Shown here: positions 46,276-56,442 of the stretch, piece by piece | Layout of the letters: every line of letters starts with the position of its first letter | Position numbering within the stretch: position 1 is the first letter of the stretch | From: Verrucomicrobiia bacterium | GTDB taxonomy: Bacteria; Verrucomicrobiota; Verrucomicrobiia; Verrucomicrobiales; DEV007 | Direction of reading: 5' to 3' | NCBI GenBank assembly: GCA_030425385.1 | Contig: JAUIAH010000002.1 | Span: 462,174 to 526,173, forward strand | DNA: 64,000 nt | The notes under the pieces: generated by a model | Database searches by the model: none | What the model saw: the letters and a program-made list of their open reading frames with translations, nothing else | Told to the model about the DNA's origin: nothing | Translations under genes and position numbers: made by a program

Positions 46276-47687
46276 GGCTGCTGGCGGGCGTCGCGTTGGC
46301 AGGAATGCCACCAGGCGTCGGCTGCCCGACGCAGGCGCGCGACCGTCTCGGGATGGGAATCGGCTAGGTTCACGGATTCTTTCGGATCTTGGCTCAAATC
46401 GTAGAGTTCGACACGAGGCAAATCAGCTTGCTCCGTGACGACCAGTTTCATCACCCCCTCATGCCAGGCAAGCACCTTTCGCGATTGGAAGCCGATCGGC
46501 CCGGAGCGGGCCTCGCGTTTCTCTTCGATGACTGGCAAAAGCGTCTCGCCATCAAGGATGCGCTCGGGAGTCGGAAGATCGAGAACATCGAGCACGGTGG
46601 GCAAATAATCACTCGTCACGGCGGCACAGTCAGTGGTACGTGCGTGCGGTATCTTGGCGGGCCACTCCAACAAGGCGGGCACGCGCACGCCTCCCTCGTA
46701 GAGCGAACGCTTGCGTCCCCGCCACGGCCCCGCCGACCCAGGTGCCTCGGTGTTGCCTTCCGGACCGTTGTCACTGCAGAACCACACCATGGTATCGTCG
46801 GCCACTCCCAGAGCACGCAAATGCGCTCGCAGCCGTCCGATCTGCTCGTCCATTGCCGTGATGCATCCGTAGTAATTGCGTTCGTGTAACCCGTGACTTT
46901 GATAGGGTTTCCGGTGCTTGGCACTGGCCACGACTGGCAGGTGCGGCGCATGGAACCAGATGGTGGCGAAGAAGGGCTCGGACCCCATGACGCTCTCCTC
47001 AATGAAGCGCATGGCTCGTGTCATGATCACTTCAGAATCATCACCTAACAAAGGTTCATCAACCAAGTCACCCGCTTCATTCCAATAGTGCGTGCCGTAG
47101 TGCTCACTGGCATCCTCAGGGCTTAAGGCATCCCAACCAATCTTGCGGCTGGCACCCTCGCCGAACGTCTTTGGCACGCGCAATGGACCATGAGTCGGCA
47201 CTTTCGATTCTGTTGCGAAGCTAACATCAAACCCATGCTCTTGTGGAGGCGAGTAATGGGCCACTCCCCTTGGGCCACCGCGATTGGCGTCTTTCACGGT
47301 TTTTGTCAGGGTCCCGAGATGCCATTTCCCAAAGAAGCCCGTGGCATAGCCCTGCTTCTTGAGGATTTCTGCCAGGGTGTCCTCTTCGGGTCGGAGATGA
47401 CCCGAATTCGCGTAGGGAATCCCCAAACGGGCGGGGTGCCGCCCCGTGAGGCAACTCCCGCGCGTGGGCGAACAGACTGGGGCAGCCGCATAGAATCGCG
47501 AGAATGTGAGGCCATTCTTCGCCATCGCATCGAGATGCGGGGTCTGAATGAGCGCATTCCCTTGGAACCCCACGTCCCCCCACCCAAGGTCGTCCGCCAT
47601 GATGAGAATGACGTTGGGCTTGGCGGCAACGAACGGCGCACCGACGACCATTAGGCCGAGGAGCAGACCGTGAATCGACATACGCAT
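46272..47687 (-). CDS. Formylglycine-dependent sulfatase
   Basis: About 471 residues from 47687 (a start at 47681 is also possible). Signal peptide SIHGLLLGLMVVGAPFVA, then the metal motif MADDLGWGDVG. The formylglycine cysteine is residue 72 in CSPTRGSCLTGR. Further motifs are GFFGKWHLG, WFHAPHLPV, FCSDNGPEGN and SLYEGGVRVP; the C-terminus has VELYDLSQDPKESVNL. An S1-family sulfatase likely acting on sulfated glycans in the periplasm. Followed without a gap by the membrane coiled-coil gene and preceded at 7 bases by a second sulfatase, so the three form one leftward operon. Confidence 0.92.
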   Translation of the reverse strand: MRMSIHGLLLGLMVVGAPFVAAKPNVILIMADDLGWGDVGFQGNALIQTPHLDAMAKNGLTFSRFYAAAPVCSPTRGSCLTGRHPARLGIPYANSGHLRPEEDTLAEILKKQGYATGFFGKWHLGTLTKTVKDANRGGPRGVAHYSPPQEHGFDVSFATESKVPTHGPLRVPKTFGEGASRKIGWDALSPEDASEHYGTHYWNEAGDLVDEPLLGDDSEVIMTRAMRFIEESVMGSEPFFATIWFHAPHLPVVASAKHRKPYQSHGLHERNYYGCITAMDEQIGRLRAHLRALGVADDTMVWFCSDNGPEGNTEAPGSAGPWRGRKRSLYEGGVRVPALLEWPAKIPHARTTDCAAVTSDYLPTVLDVLDLPTPERILDGETLLPVIEEKREARSGPIGFQSRKVLAWHEGVMKLVVTEQADLPRVELYDLSQDPKESVNLADSHPETVARLRRAADAWWHSCQRDARQQP

Positions 47688-47694
47688 GCTTCTG

Positions 47695-49128
47695 TCAGGA
47701 CGCTTGATTGCTTGCCTCGAGATCGAGAGGATCACCCGTTTCCTGCTGCAACTCGCGCAGGGTCTGGTGCATGTCGCGCAAACGATGCTTCTGTGAGGGG
47801 TCCTCGGCAAGATCGTGGGTCTCCGTCGGATCGTCGCGCAGATTGAAGAGCAAGGTTTTCTCAATCTTCGGGTAAAGAATCATCTTGTAATCCCCCACCG
47901 TGACCATGCGTTGCAGCATGGTGTAGGCACCGTAGATGGCAGGACGTCCGCGGTCACTCTCTCCACGCCAAATAGGCAGGAGACTTTGAAACTGCACCCG
48001 CTCGGGTGCCTCCACACCAGCCAGCTCCAAGGTGGTGGGCATGACATCCTGCAAATAGATGCGCGCTCCCGTGCGCGACTTCGCCTCAATGCCAGGACCA
48101 GCAGCCATGAATGGCACTCGAACACTGTGATCAAACATGTTCTGTTTGCCCAGGAGCGCGTGATGGCCACACCCCAAGCCATGATCTGCCGTGAAGACAA
48201 TGTAGGTGTTGTCTTCCTTTCCAGACGCCTTGAGTCCTTCCAGGATCCGCCCTACCTGATCATCCAAGTGGGTGATGATGGCGTAATACTCGGCACGGTT
48301 CACCTTGACCGCATACGGCGTGCGAGGGAACGGCGCGAGCTTCTCATCACGGAGCTTTGCACTGCAGCCGATGGCATCTTTGTAGGCATACTCTGAATAG
48401 AAGGGCTGCGGTAACTTGATCTTCTGCCAAGGATATCGATCCACATAGGACTTGGGAGCCTGCCGGGGGTCATGAGGCGCATTGAAAGCAATGTACATGA
48501 AGAATGGATTCGCGCTCTCTTTCGCCATGCCCAAGTAATCGAGGCAATCATCAGCGACGATCTCGCTCCAGTGTTTCCCGCCCTTCCAGAATCCCTCAAA
48601 CTTGGGGTCCGCGGGATCCCAAGGATCAGGCTGCCCCTCGATAGGGCGGTTGTACCCCTCAGGGGTTTGGTTAGGCATGCCTGGGCGGATGTGGCGAGCG
48701 ACCTTGAAAGCTTTGTTAGCATCCGCCTTGATATGCCATTTGCCTGTGAAGTAGGTGTCGTATCCCACCGAGGCCAGCAACTGGGGCCAAAGCTGCCCAT
48801 TCGGCTGCAGCGTCTTCCTGATCTCGTCCTCTTCTTTCTGAACATGCCACAGATACTGCCCCGTGACTAACATCGATCGACTCGCGACGCAAACCGCACC
48901 GTGATAGCCGCCCTGATTGTAAGCGTGTGTGAAGAGCTTTCCTCGTGCAGCCAGGGCATCCAGGTGCGGCGTCTCGACCTCGTCATTTCCATAGGCTCCC
49001 AGGCAATTGTAGGCAAAGTCATCGGCAAAGATGAAGAGGAAGTTGGGCTTTTCCTCCGCCAACAGCCGGGCACTGCCGAGGAAGGATAGCGTGAGAGTGA
49101 AGGCCAGAAGTCTCGTTGCAATCGACAT
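47695..49128 (-). CDS. Formylglycine-dependent sulfatase (CxAxR type)
   Basis: 477 residues. The leader [20 protein letters not shown] precedes [17 protein letters not shown]. The site normally written CxPxR reads [11 protein letters not shown], with cysteine 80 as the formylglycine residue and Ala at the Pro position, a permitted variant. Later come [46 protein letters not shown] and [11 protein letters not shown]. It resembles the iduronate/choline-sulfatase-like branch more than the other two sulfatases in the window, suggesting a different substrate. First gene of the sulfatase-sulfatase-membrane-protein operon; divergent from tdh (89 bases). Confidence 0.92.
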   Translation of the reverse strand: MSIATRLLAFTLTLSFLGSARLLAEEKPNFLFIFADDFAYNCLGAYGNDEVETPHLDALAARGKLFTHAYNQGGYHGAVCVASRSMLVTGQYLWHVQKEEDEIRKTLQPNGQLWPQLLASVGYDTYFTGKWHIKADANKAFKVARHIRPGMPNQTPEGYNRPIEGQPDPWDPADPKFEGFWKGGKHWSEIVADDCLDYLGMAKESANPFFMYIAFNAPHDPRQAPKSYVDRYPWQKIKLPQPFYSEYAYKDAIGCSAKLRDEKLAPFPRTPYAVKVNRAEYYAIITHLDDQVGRILEGLKASGKEDNTYIVFTADHGLGCGHHALLGKQNMFDHSVRVPFMAAGPGIEAKSRTGARIYLQDVMPTTLELAGVEAPERVQFQSLLPIWRGESDRGRPAIYGAYTMLQRMVTVGDYKMILYPKIEKTLLFNLRDDPTETHDLAEDPSQKHRLRDMHQTLRELQQETGDPLDLEASNQAS

Positions 49129-49217
49129 CTGCGGAGCCTCTCATGCCAGCCCACTGGGCTCAAGCGGAATTGGACTTCCTTCTCGGGATGGGTATGGATG
49201 CGACCTGTCACCACATC

Positions 49218-50246
49218 ATGAAAGCACTCGTCAAGAAACATGCGGAACGCGGTCTCTGGTTAGAAGACGTTCCCGAACCCGAGATTGGCATCAACGATGT
49301 CCTCATCCGCATCGATCGCACAGGCATCTGCGGGACCGACTTGCATATCCACAAATGGGATGCCTGGGCTCAGAAGACGATTCCCGTGCCCATGGTCGTG
49401 GGGCATGAGTTCGTCGGCGAGATTGTCGAGATGGGGAATAATGTCCACGATTTCTCCGTAGGCGATCTCGTCAGCGGCGAGGGACACGTGGTCTGCGGAC
49501 GTTGCCGCAATTGCATGGCGGGTCGACGGCACCTTTGTAAGGATACCCAAGGCGTGGGGGTGAATCGCCCCGGCGCTTTCGCTGAATACATCAGCTTACC
49601 CCAGACGAATGTTTGGTATCACGCGGCCGGGATTGATCGGGACATTCTTTCCATCTTTGATCCCTTCGGTAATGCGGTGCACTCTGCCTTGTCATTCGAT
49701 TTGTTAGGCGAAGATGTCCTCATCACCGGAGCAGGCCCCATTGGCCTCATGGCCGCCGCCGTTGCGCGCCACGCCGGCGCGCGCCACGTGGTCGTGACCG
49801 ATGTCAATCCTACCCGGCTCGCCCTGGCAGAGAAGATGGGGGCCACGCTCGCAGTCGATGTGCGCGCGCGTTCCATCGCCGAGGTGCAGCAAACGCTCGA
49901 CATGCATGAAGGCTTCGACATTGGTTTGGAAATGTCAGGGAATCCTCAAGCATTTCGCGATCTCCTCGATAACATGTGTCATGGCGGCAAGGTGGCCTTG
50001 TTAGGCATTCCAGAGAAGGAAATGGCGATTGATTGGAATCATGTCATCTTCAATATGCTCACCATCAAAGGGATCTACGGTCGCGAGATGTATGAGACCT
50101 GGTATAAGATGACCACCATGCTCCAGAGCGGGCTCGATATCAGCCCCGTGATCACGCATCGCCTACCCTACACGGATTTCGAGGAAGGATTCGACGCCAT
50201 GTATTCGGGTGAAGCTGCCAAAGTGATCCTCAATTGGAAACGCTAA
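49218..50246 (+). CDS. tdh: L-threonine 3-dehydrogenase
   Basis: Oxidises L-threonine to 2-amino-3-ketobutyrate with NAD+. The start at 49218 gives 342 residues, the usual length (341 in E. coli); upstream frame sequence is not conserved in character. Zinc-dependent medium-chain dehydrogenase motifs: [17 protein letters not shown], catalytic zinc Cys near 38 in [21 protein letters not shown], the structural zinc cluster CGRCRNC and later C (about 97-110), NAD-binding [12 protein letters not shown] (about 172), and [14 protein letters not shown] near the C-terminus. It is followed 12 bases later by kbl, so the pair converts threonine to glycine and acetyl-CoA. Confidence 0.97.
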   Translation: MKALVKKHAERGLWLEDVPEPEIGINDVLIRIDRTGICGTDLHIHKWDAWAQKTIPVPMVVGHEFVGEIVEMGNNVHDFSVGDLVSGEGHVVCGRCRNCMAGRRHLCKDTQGVGVNRPGAFAEYISLPQTNVWYHAAGIDRDILSIFDPFGNAVHSALSFDLLGEDVLITGAGPIGLMAAAVARHAGARHVVVTDVNPTRLALAEKMGATLAVDVRARSIAEVQQTLDMHEGFDIGLEMSGNPQAFRDLLDNMCHGGKVALLGIPEKEMAIDWNHVIFNMLTIKGIYGREMYETWYKMTTMLQSGLDISPVITHRLPYTDFEEGFDAMYSGEAAKVILNWKR

Positions 50247-50258
50247 TCTCTTGTGATC

Positions 50259-51446
50259 ATGGCCACACGCGACGACTTCAGCCACCATCTCCAGCAGCAG
50301 CTCACCGAAATCGATTCGGCGGGCCTCACAAAACACGAACGGCTCATCACCAGTCGCCAAGATGCGCACGTCGCCGTGCCCCATCGCGATGATGTGCTCA
50401 ATCTCTGTGCCAACAACTACCTCGGACTGGCTGGGCATCCCGACCTGGTCGCCACCGCGAAGGAGGCGCTGGAACGCTGGGGCTACGGTATGGCTTCCGT
50501 GCGTTTTATTTGCGGCACCCAGACGATTCATCGCGATCTTGAGCAAGCGCTTGCTTCCTTTCTCGGCACGGAGGACACCATTCTCTACTCGTCTTGCTTC
50601 GACGCTGCGGGTGGACTGTTCGAGGTCCTGTTAGGCCAGGAGGATGCCGTGATCAGTGATCAACTGAATCACGCCTGTATCATTGATGGCATCCGCCTGT
50701 GCAAGGCACAACGCTTCCGCTATGCGACCAATGATATGGCGGACTTGGAGAAGAAGCTGCAGGAGGCACAGGACGCTCGCTTCCGCCTCATCGTCACGGA
50801 TGGCGTCTTCTCCATGGATGGCCATATTGCCAATCTCCCCGCCATTTGTGACCTGGCCGATCAGTATGAAGCGTGGGTCATGGTCGATGACTCTCATGCC
50901 GTTGGTTTCCTCGGTGAGCATGGCCGTGGCACGCATGAGCACCATGACGTCATGGGGCGCATCGACATTCTCACAGGCACGTTAGGGAAAGCACTAGGCG
51001 GCGCCAGCGGCGGCTACACGAGCGGCCGTCAAGAGATCATCGACCTGCTCCGCCAACGTTCACGTCCCTATCTCTTTTCCAATACGCTGGCGCCTGTCAT
51101 CACCGCCACCTCGCTCAAGGTATTGGAGATGTTAGAACAATCCGATGCCCTGCGCCAACAACTCCGTGAGAACACGCATTTCTTCCGGCAAGGACTCACC
51201 GAGGCTGGGTTCGACATTCTGCCAGGCGAGCACCCCATCATCCCCGTCATGTTTGGCGAAGCCCGCCGGGCGGCCTCGATGGCAGAGCGCCTGTTAGAGC
51301 GCGGCGTCTATGCCGTAGCGTTCTCCTACCCGGTGGTACCAAAGGATCAGGCCCGCATCCGCGTGCAAATGTCTGCGGCGCACACCCGAGAGGACCTCGA
51401 TTTCGCACTGAAACAGTTCATCGGCGCCCGCGACGAATTGGCCTGA
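50259..51446 (+). CDS. kbl: Glycine C-acetyltransferase (2-amino-3-ketobutyrate CoA ligase)
   Basis: Cleaves 2-amino-3-ketobutyrate with CoA to glycine and acetyl-CoA, a PLP enzyme of the alpha-oxoamine synthase family. 395 residues from the ATG at 50259. Motifs: [13 protein letters not shown] near the start, [30 protein letters not shown], and the PLP lysine at 244 in [13 protein letters not shown], the same position as in the E. coli enzyme. The C-terminus has [19 protein letters not shown]. Cotranscribed with tdh. A GTG two codons upstream is also in frame but less likely. Confidence 0.97.
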   Translation: MATRDDFSHHLQQQLTEIDSAGLTKHERLITSRQDAHVAVPHRDDVLNLCANNYLGLAGHPDLVATAKEALERWGYGMASVRFICGTQTIHRDLEQALASFLGTEDTILYSSCFDAAGGLFEVLLGQEDAVISDQLNHACIIDGIRLCKAQRFRYATNDMADLEKKLQEAQDARFRLIVTDGVFSMDGHIANLPAICDLADQYEAWVMVDDSHAVGFLGEHGRGTHEHHDVMGRIDILTGTLGKALGGASGGYTSGRQEIIDLLRQRSRPYLFSNTLAPVITATSLKVLEMLEQSDALRQQLRENTHFFRQGLTEAGFDILPGEHPIIPVMFGEARRAASMAERLLERGVYAVAFSYPVVPKDQARIRVQMSAAHTREDLDFALKQFIGARDELA

Positions 51447-51517
51447 TCTAGCACCTTTCCCTAAAGGAAGGCGGTGTTCCACTTGACCCCTGGCCACTTG
51501 CCACGAGGTCTTTACCC

Positions 51518-53353
51518 ATGGAGCACACCCTGGTCTATCTGACAGCGATCTTGGCACTGGGCATCACCGCCCAACTCTTGGCCTGGCGGCTGGGCCTGCC
51601 GTCCATTCTCTTTCTCCTCGCCTTCGGGTTCCTGGCCGGTGAGTTCTGGCAACGTCCCAGCGGCATGATCGAGGAATCCCTCATGTTTCCGCTGGTATCG
51701 CTCTCGGTGGCGGTGATCCTCTTTGAAGGAGGGCTGAGCCTCAAGATCCGTGAATTGCGCGAAGCGGGCACCGCCGTGCTCCGCCTCTGTACTTGGGGCG
51801 TGGTGATCTCTTGGGCCATTGCGACCTTGCTAGCTCATTTCCTCCTTGGTTTCGAATGGGGCATTGCCAGTTTGTTAGGAGCCATTCTCGTGGTGACCGG
51901 CCCAACGGTGATCGCCCCGCTCCTCCGCGTCATTCAGCCCTCGCAACGCGTCGCTTCCGTGGTGAAATGGGAGGGCATCGTGATCGATCCTATTGGAGCC
52001 ACCTTCGCGCTCCTCATCTTTGAGATCGTTACCGCTGTGACCCTGGAGTCGGCCGCCATGGATGTGATCCTGACAATCGTCAAGACGATTGCCCTTGGTC
52101 TTCTCTTTGGCACCATCGCGGGATGGATCGTGACGAAACTGCTAGAGAAGCATGCTGTCCCCGACTACCTACAGAGCGTCTTTCTGCTAGTCGTGGTTTC
52201 AGTGCTGTTCACCGCGACGGACAGCCTGCAGCACGAGGCTGGCCTCCTCACCGTCACCGTCTTCGGCATCTACCTTGCCAACCAACATCGTGCGCGTGTC
52301 CGCCATATCATTGAGTTCAAAGAGAATTTGCGCGTCCTTCTCATCTCCACGCTCTTCATCGTGTTGAGCGGTCGCGTGAGCTGGGAACAACTAGCCAACC
52401 TAGGATGGCAAGGCGTGGCCTTCACCATCGGCCTCATTGTCATCGCCCGCCCTCTCAGTGTGTTCCTTTCGACTCAGGGAACCCAACTCTCCATTGCCGA
52501 GCGCTCGTTTCTCAGTGCCTTGGCCCCTCGCGGGATCGTCGCAGCGGCGGTCACGGCCGTCTTTGCCCTCAAATTGGAAACCGCGACCGGTGCGAGTGAT
52601 GCCTTCGTTGCCCAAGCCCAGCAATTGGTTCCCGTGGTCTTCATGGTGATCGTGGGCACGGTGACCTTCTACGGTTTCGCCGCCAAACCCATCGCTCTCC
52701 GCTTGAACCTTGCTAGTCGTCAACGCACCGGCGTGCTGTTCGCAGGCGCATCCCCGTGGGTTCGCGACCTCGCAAAGATCCTCGATGAAGAGGGCATCCC
52801 CGTATCCTTGGTTGATACCAATCAGGAGAATGTCAGGAATGCGCGCCTTGCCGGCCTCCCTGCTACCCGGGGCAACATCGTGTCCGAATCAGTGATCGAA
52901 GACCTCGACCTGACAGGGATTGGTCGTCTTCTAGCAGTGACCCCAAATGACGAAAGCAATAGCCTCGCCGCTTACGAATTCGCCCATCACTTTGGCCGAG
53001 CGAACGTCTACAAGTTGTGTCCCGAGGACAAACCGGAACGGCTCGAACGTGACCGCATCGGCCAGCATTTCCAAGCCCCTTATCCCTTCGAGGGCCAGCC
53101 CAGCTTCGGCACGATTGCATCGTTGTTAGCCAACGGATACACCTTGAAGAAGACACGCGTGTCCGAACAGTTTGGAGAGGAAGCCTTTCGCCATTTATAT
53201 GGCCCCGGTGCCATCGTCCTCATGGCGATCGATGCCGACGGTATAGGCCTATCGTTGGTGACCGAAGCCTCCCCCGCCAAGTGGAAAGACGGTCAGAAGA
53301 TCATCGCCCTCGTTCCCGCCGATCAAGAAACAGGCGACGCCAACGCGCGTTAG
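51518..53353 (+). CDS. Cation:proton antiporter with TrkA-N domain
   Basis: 611 residues. About 12 membrane segments of the CPA1/CPA2 sodium/potassium:proton exchanger fold occupy 1-395, including ILVVTGPTVIAPLLRVI and EGIVIDPIGATFALLIFE, where the Asp would be in the ion site. The C-terminal cytoplasmic part is a Rossmann-type TrkA-N domain (about 400-520: GVLFAGASPWVRDLAKIL, LVDTNQENVRNARLAG) that binds nucleotide and gates transport in relatives, followed by a short tail. The role is monovalent cation and pH homeostasis. Monocistronic by spacing, between kbl and the CehA-like gene. Confidence 0.9.
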   Translation: MEHTLVYLTAILALGITAQLLAWRLGLPSILFLLAFGFLAGEFWQRPSGMIEESLMFPLVSLSVAVILFEGGLSLKIRELREAGTAVLRLCTWGVVISWAIATLLAHFLLGFEWGIASLLGAILVVTGPTVIAPLLRVIQPSQRVASVVKWEGIVIDPIGATFALLIFEIVTAVTLESAAMDVILTIVKTIALGLLFGTIAGWIVTKLLEKHAVPDYLQSVFLLVVVSVLFTATDSLQHEAGLLTVTVFGIYLANQHRARVRHIIEFKENLRVLLISTLFIVLSGRVSWEQLANLGWQGVAFTIGLIVIARPLSVFLSTQGTQLSIAERSFLSALAPRGIVAAAVTAVFALKLETATGASDAFVAQAQQLVPVVFMVIVGTVTFYGFAAKPIALRLNLASRQRTGVLFAGASPWVRDLAKILDEEGIPVSLVDTNQENVRNARLAGLPATRGNIVSESVIEDLDLTGIGRLLAVTPNDESNSLAAYEFAHHFGRANVYKLCPEDKPERLERDRIGQHFQAPYPFEGQPSFGTIASLLANGYTLKKTRVSEQFGEEAFRHLYGPGAIVLMAIDADGIGLSLVTEASPAKWKDGQKIIALVPADQETGDANAR

Positions 53354-53391
53354 CCTTTCCTCGCCTTTCGAGAAGCGATACGATCAGCGCC

Positions 53392-56300
53392 ATGAAGTGG
53401 CTCGCGATCCTATCAATCGTCATCACCCTCACGGATGCGACGAACGGCGTCACCTTGGAGGTGCGAACCGTCGACGCCAACCAGGCGCCGCTCCCCGCCC
53501 GCCTGCATCTCACCAATCACGGCGGCAAGATCATGGAGCCAAGTGACAACACGGTCTTCTGGCGGGACCATGCCTCATCAGACGGCAAGGCAACCTACGA
53601 ATTGCCATCTGGAACGTATCGCTTAGAAGTGGCCCGCGGCCCAGAATGGATCCCCGTCACAAAAGCCCTCGACCTCACAGATACCGCAGAACCTCACACC
53701 ATCACGATCACGTTGTATCGCCTCACGGATCTTACTCAGGAAGGGTGGTGGTCTGGCGAGACGCACATTCACCGCCCTATAGATGAGATTGCCACCCTCA
53801 TGGCGGCCGAAGATCTGCATGTGGGCCATGCCATCTCCTGGTGGAATCAGACGAATCCATGGCTAAAGTCACCGCCAGATCCTGTCGTTTCCTTTGAAGA
53901 CGGCAGACGCTACTATCACTTGCTCGGTGGGGAAGACGAGCGAGACGGAGGCGCGCTTCTCTACCTGAATCTCAAACGCTCGCTAGCCATCGCTGAAGGA
54001 ACTCAGCATTTCCCCTCATCCTTGCATTATGCCAAGGAGGCGCGCACCACCGGTGCCTGGATCGATATCGAGAAACCCTTCTGGTGGGATGTGCCCATGT
54101 GGATCGCTCATGGCATCGGCGACTCTATCGGAATCGCAAACAACCACATGCAACGCCTCGGTATGTTGGACAATGAAGCCTGGGGAAAGCCGCGGAATTT
54201 CAACCATTTCCCCGGCCCTCACGGGAATGGGCTCTGGACTCAGGAGATCTACTATCATTTGCTCAACGCCGGCATCCGTATCCCCCCTTCCGCTGGTGCC
54301 GCCAGCGGCGTCCTGCCCAACCCAGTGGGGTACAACCGCGCCTACGTTCACCTCGACGGCTCCCTCACCATGGACAAGTGGTTTCAGGGACTTCGCGCAG
54401 GCAAGGTCTTCGTCACCAATGGTCCGCTTCTCCGCGTCACCGCGGATGGTCATCCTCCTGGCCACATCTTTCACTCTGACAGATCGTCCATTCTCCTCAC
54501 CCTACACGCTCAGATCGACAGCCACGACCCAATTGACCGCCTTGAATTGGTCCACAATGGGGTGGTGAAGCCTTTCCCCTTCCCTCAGCAATTTCCCATC
54601 CACGAGAGCGGCTGGTTCCTTGTCAGGGCCATCACCGAGCGCGAGGAGACCTTCCGCTTCGCGAGCACGGGGCCCTTCTATGTGGAGCTAGGGCCGCAAC
54701 CCCAGCTTCCACATCAACGCGCCTCCGCGCGCTTCTTTATTGATTGGTGTGAGGATCGCCTCGAGACCTTACGAGCCGAGCCTGCCCTCACTGATTCCCA
54801 GCGAGAGCAGGTGCGGCAGCCATGGGAAACAGCCCTCGCCTTCTGGAAAGCGAAAGAGCTAGAGGCACCTGAACGCCTCGCGTTTCGTGCCTCTATCGTG
54901 GATGCCGACAGCGGTGCCCCGCTGCCTGCACGAGTCTATCTACATGAGCAAGATGGAAGCTGGCATTTCGTGCGCACAGCGTCTCCCTCCGGCACCGCAG
55001 TGCCCTATGAGAAACGCAATTGGATCCGTGCAGACGCCGAGGAAATGCACACCACCGTGTCGGCACACCCCATCGTCGCTTCGCTTCACCCTGGCACCTA
55101 CACCATCACCATCGAGCGCGGCAAAGAGTACCTCCCGCTCACCGAGACCTTCACCCTCACGGATTCCCCCATCGATCTTAAACTATCATTGCAGCGCTGG
55201 GTCAATATGAGGGCACGCGGCTGGTACTCGGGCGATACCCATGTGCATCGGACCCTCGAGGAGCTGCCCAATGTCATGCTGGCAGAAGATCTCAATGTCG
55301 CCTTTCCCCTGACTTACTGGGTCACGGAAGCCTTCACGCCACCCACCCATGGCGATAAAACCTCGGCAGAGGATGCGATTCCTGACACTCTCATCAAGAT
55401 TGACGACACCCACGTCATCTGGCCGCGCAACACCGAATGGGAGATCTTCTCCATCGGTGGGCACCGCCATACGCTCGGAGCCGTCTTTGCTCTTGGGCAC
55501 CGCACTGCCTTCCAAGAAGGCGTGCCTCCAGTCTCACAGATAGCCGAGAAAGCTCGCCGAGAGAATGCTCTGCTCGACTTGGACAAGCACGATTGGCCGT
55601 GGAGCATGACCCTGCCGCCTACGATGGGCGTGCAGCTCTACGAGCTTTCTAACAATCACCTATGGCGAACAGAATTCGCCTTCCGCGAATGGAATAGCCC
55701 CACACCGCCCTACCTGCGCCCACCCCTGGACGCGCAATCGGGCGGCGAACGCGAGTGGATCCTCTTCACCATGGCAAATTATTACCCCTTGCTCAATGCA
55801 GGCCAGGCGATGCAACCCACCGCGGGCACAGCCAGTGGCGTCCACCCCGTTCCTCTGGGGTTTGGGCGCGTGTATGTGCACCTGCCAGACGGATTCTCCT
55901 ACGAACGCTGGAAAGAAGGCCTCCAAGCGGGCCGAAGCTTTGTCACGACGGGCCCGATGATGTTTGCGACCATGAACGGGGCATCACCTGGCAAGGTCTT
56001 CACAGGGGAAGCAGAGACTCTCTCAGCCGAGGTAACCGGCGAGATTCTGAGCGAACAGGCGCTCGAAGCCATTGAGATCATTCACAATGGGCACCCCATC
56101 GCTACCATTCACCCCGAGAACCATCCACGGGCGCAGGGAGGCTACCGTTCGCCCCTCGCATTCACCCATCAATTCACCGAATCTGGATGGCTGGCACTGC
56201 GCTGCTGGGAAGTTCGCGGAGGCACGCGCGTCCGCTTTGCTCACACGGCTCCCTGGCATGTGCGTATTCCTGACAAACCCCTCTACATCTCCGAAGAGGA

Positions 56301-56442
56301 ACGCGCCTATCTCATTGATCGCGTGAAACGCGAGATCAACCGTAGCCAACCACTCATGCCGCCCGCTGCCCTCCAAGAGTATCGCCGAGCGCTCCGCTAT
56401 TACCAAGAGCTGGAGACAAGGCCACCCTTACCTGAGGAATGA
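53392..56442 (+). CDS. Internally duplicated CehA/McbA-like (PHP-fold) secreted protein
   Basis: 1016 residues from the ATG at 53392 (leader MKWLAILSIVITLTDATNG). It is two copies of the same module. Copy 1 (about 20-480): a carboxypeptidase-regulatory-like sandwich, then GWWSGETHIHRPIDEIATLM, a PHP-type region, and SAGAASGVLPNPVGYNRAYVHL. Copy 2 (about 500-1005): the same order with GWYSGDTHVHRTLEELPNVM and TAGTASGVHPVPLGFGRVYVHL. The HxH of each copy is where CehA/McbA metallohydrolases bind metal. Relatives hydrolyse carbamates and phosphoesters or act on glycans; substrate unknown. The downstream lipoprotein hydrolase starts on its stop codon, so they are cotranslated. Confidence 0.8.
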   Translation: MKWLAILSIVITLTDATNGVTLEVRTVDANQAPLPARLHLTNHGGKIMEPSDNTVFWRDHASSDGKATYELPSGTYRLEVARGPEWIPVTKALDLTDTAEPHTITITLYRLTDLTQEGWWSGETHIHRPIDEIATLMAAEDLHVGHAISWWNQTNPWLKSPPDPVVSFEDGRRYYHLLGGEDERDGGALLYLNLKRSLAIAEGTQHFPSSLHYAKEARTTGAWIDIEKPFWWDVPMWIAHGIGDSIGIANNHMQRLGMLDNEAWGKPRNFNHFPGPHGNGLWTQEIYYHLLNAGIRIPPSAGAASGVLPNPVGYNRAYVHLDGSLTMDKWFQGLRAGKVFVTNGPLLRVTADGHPPGHIFHSDRSSILLTLHAQIDSHDPIDRLELVHNGVVKPFPFPQQFPIHESGWFLVRAITEREETFRFASTGPFYVELGPQPQLPHQRASARFFIDWCEDRLETLRAEPALTDSQREQVRQPWETALAFWKAKELEAPERLAFRASIVDADSGAPLPARVYLHEQDGSWHFVRTASPSGTAVPYEKRNWIRADAEEMHTTVSAHPIVASLHPGTYTITIERGKEYLPLTETFTLTDSPIDLKLSLQRWVNMRARGWYSGDTHVHRTLEELPNVMLAEDLNVAFPLTYWVTEAFTPPTHGDKTSAEDAIPDTLIKIDDTHVIWPRNTEWEIFSIGGHRHTLGAVFALGHRTAFQEGVPPVSQIAEKARRENALLDLDKHDWPWSMTLPPTMGVQLYELSNNHLWRTEFAFREWNSPTPPYLRPPLDAQSGGEREWILFTMANYYPLLNAGQAMQPTAGTASGVHPVPLGFGRVYVHLPDGFSYERWKEGLQAGRSFVTTGPMMFATMNGASPGKVFTGEAETLSAEVTGEILSEQALEAIEIIHNGHPIATIHPENHPRAQGGYRSPLAFTHQFTESGWLALRCWEVRGGTRVRFAHTAPWHVRIPDKPLYISEEERAYLIDRVKREINRSQPLMPPAALQEYRRALRYYQELETRPPLPEE

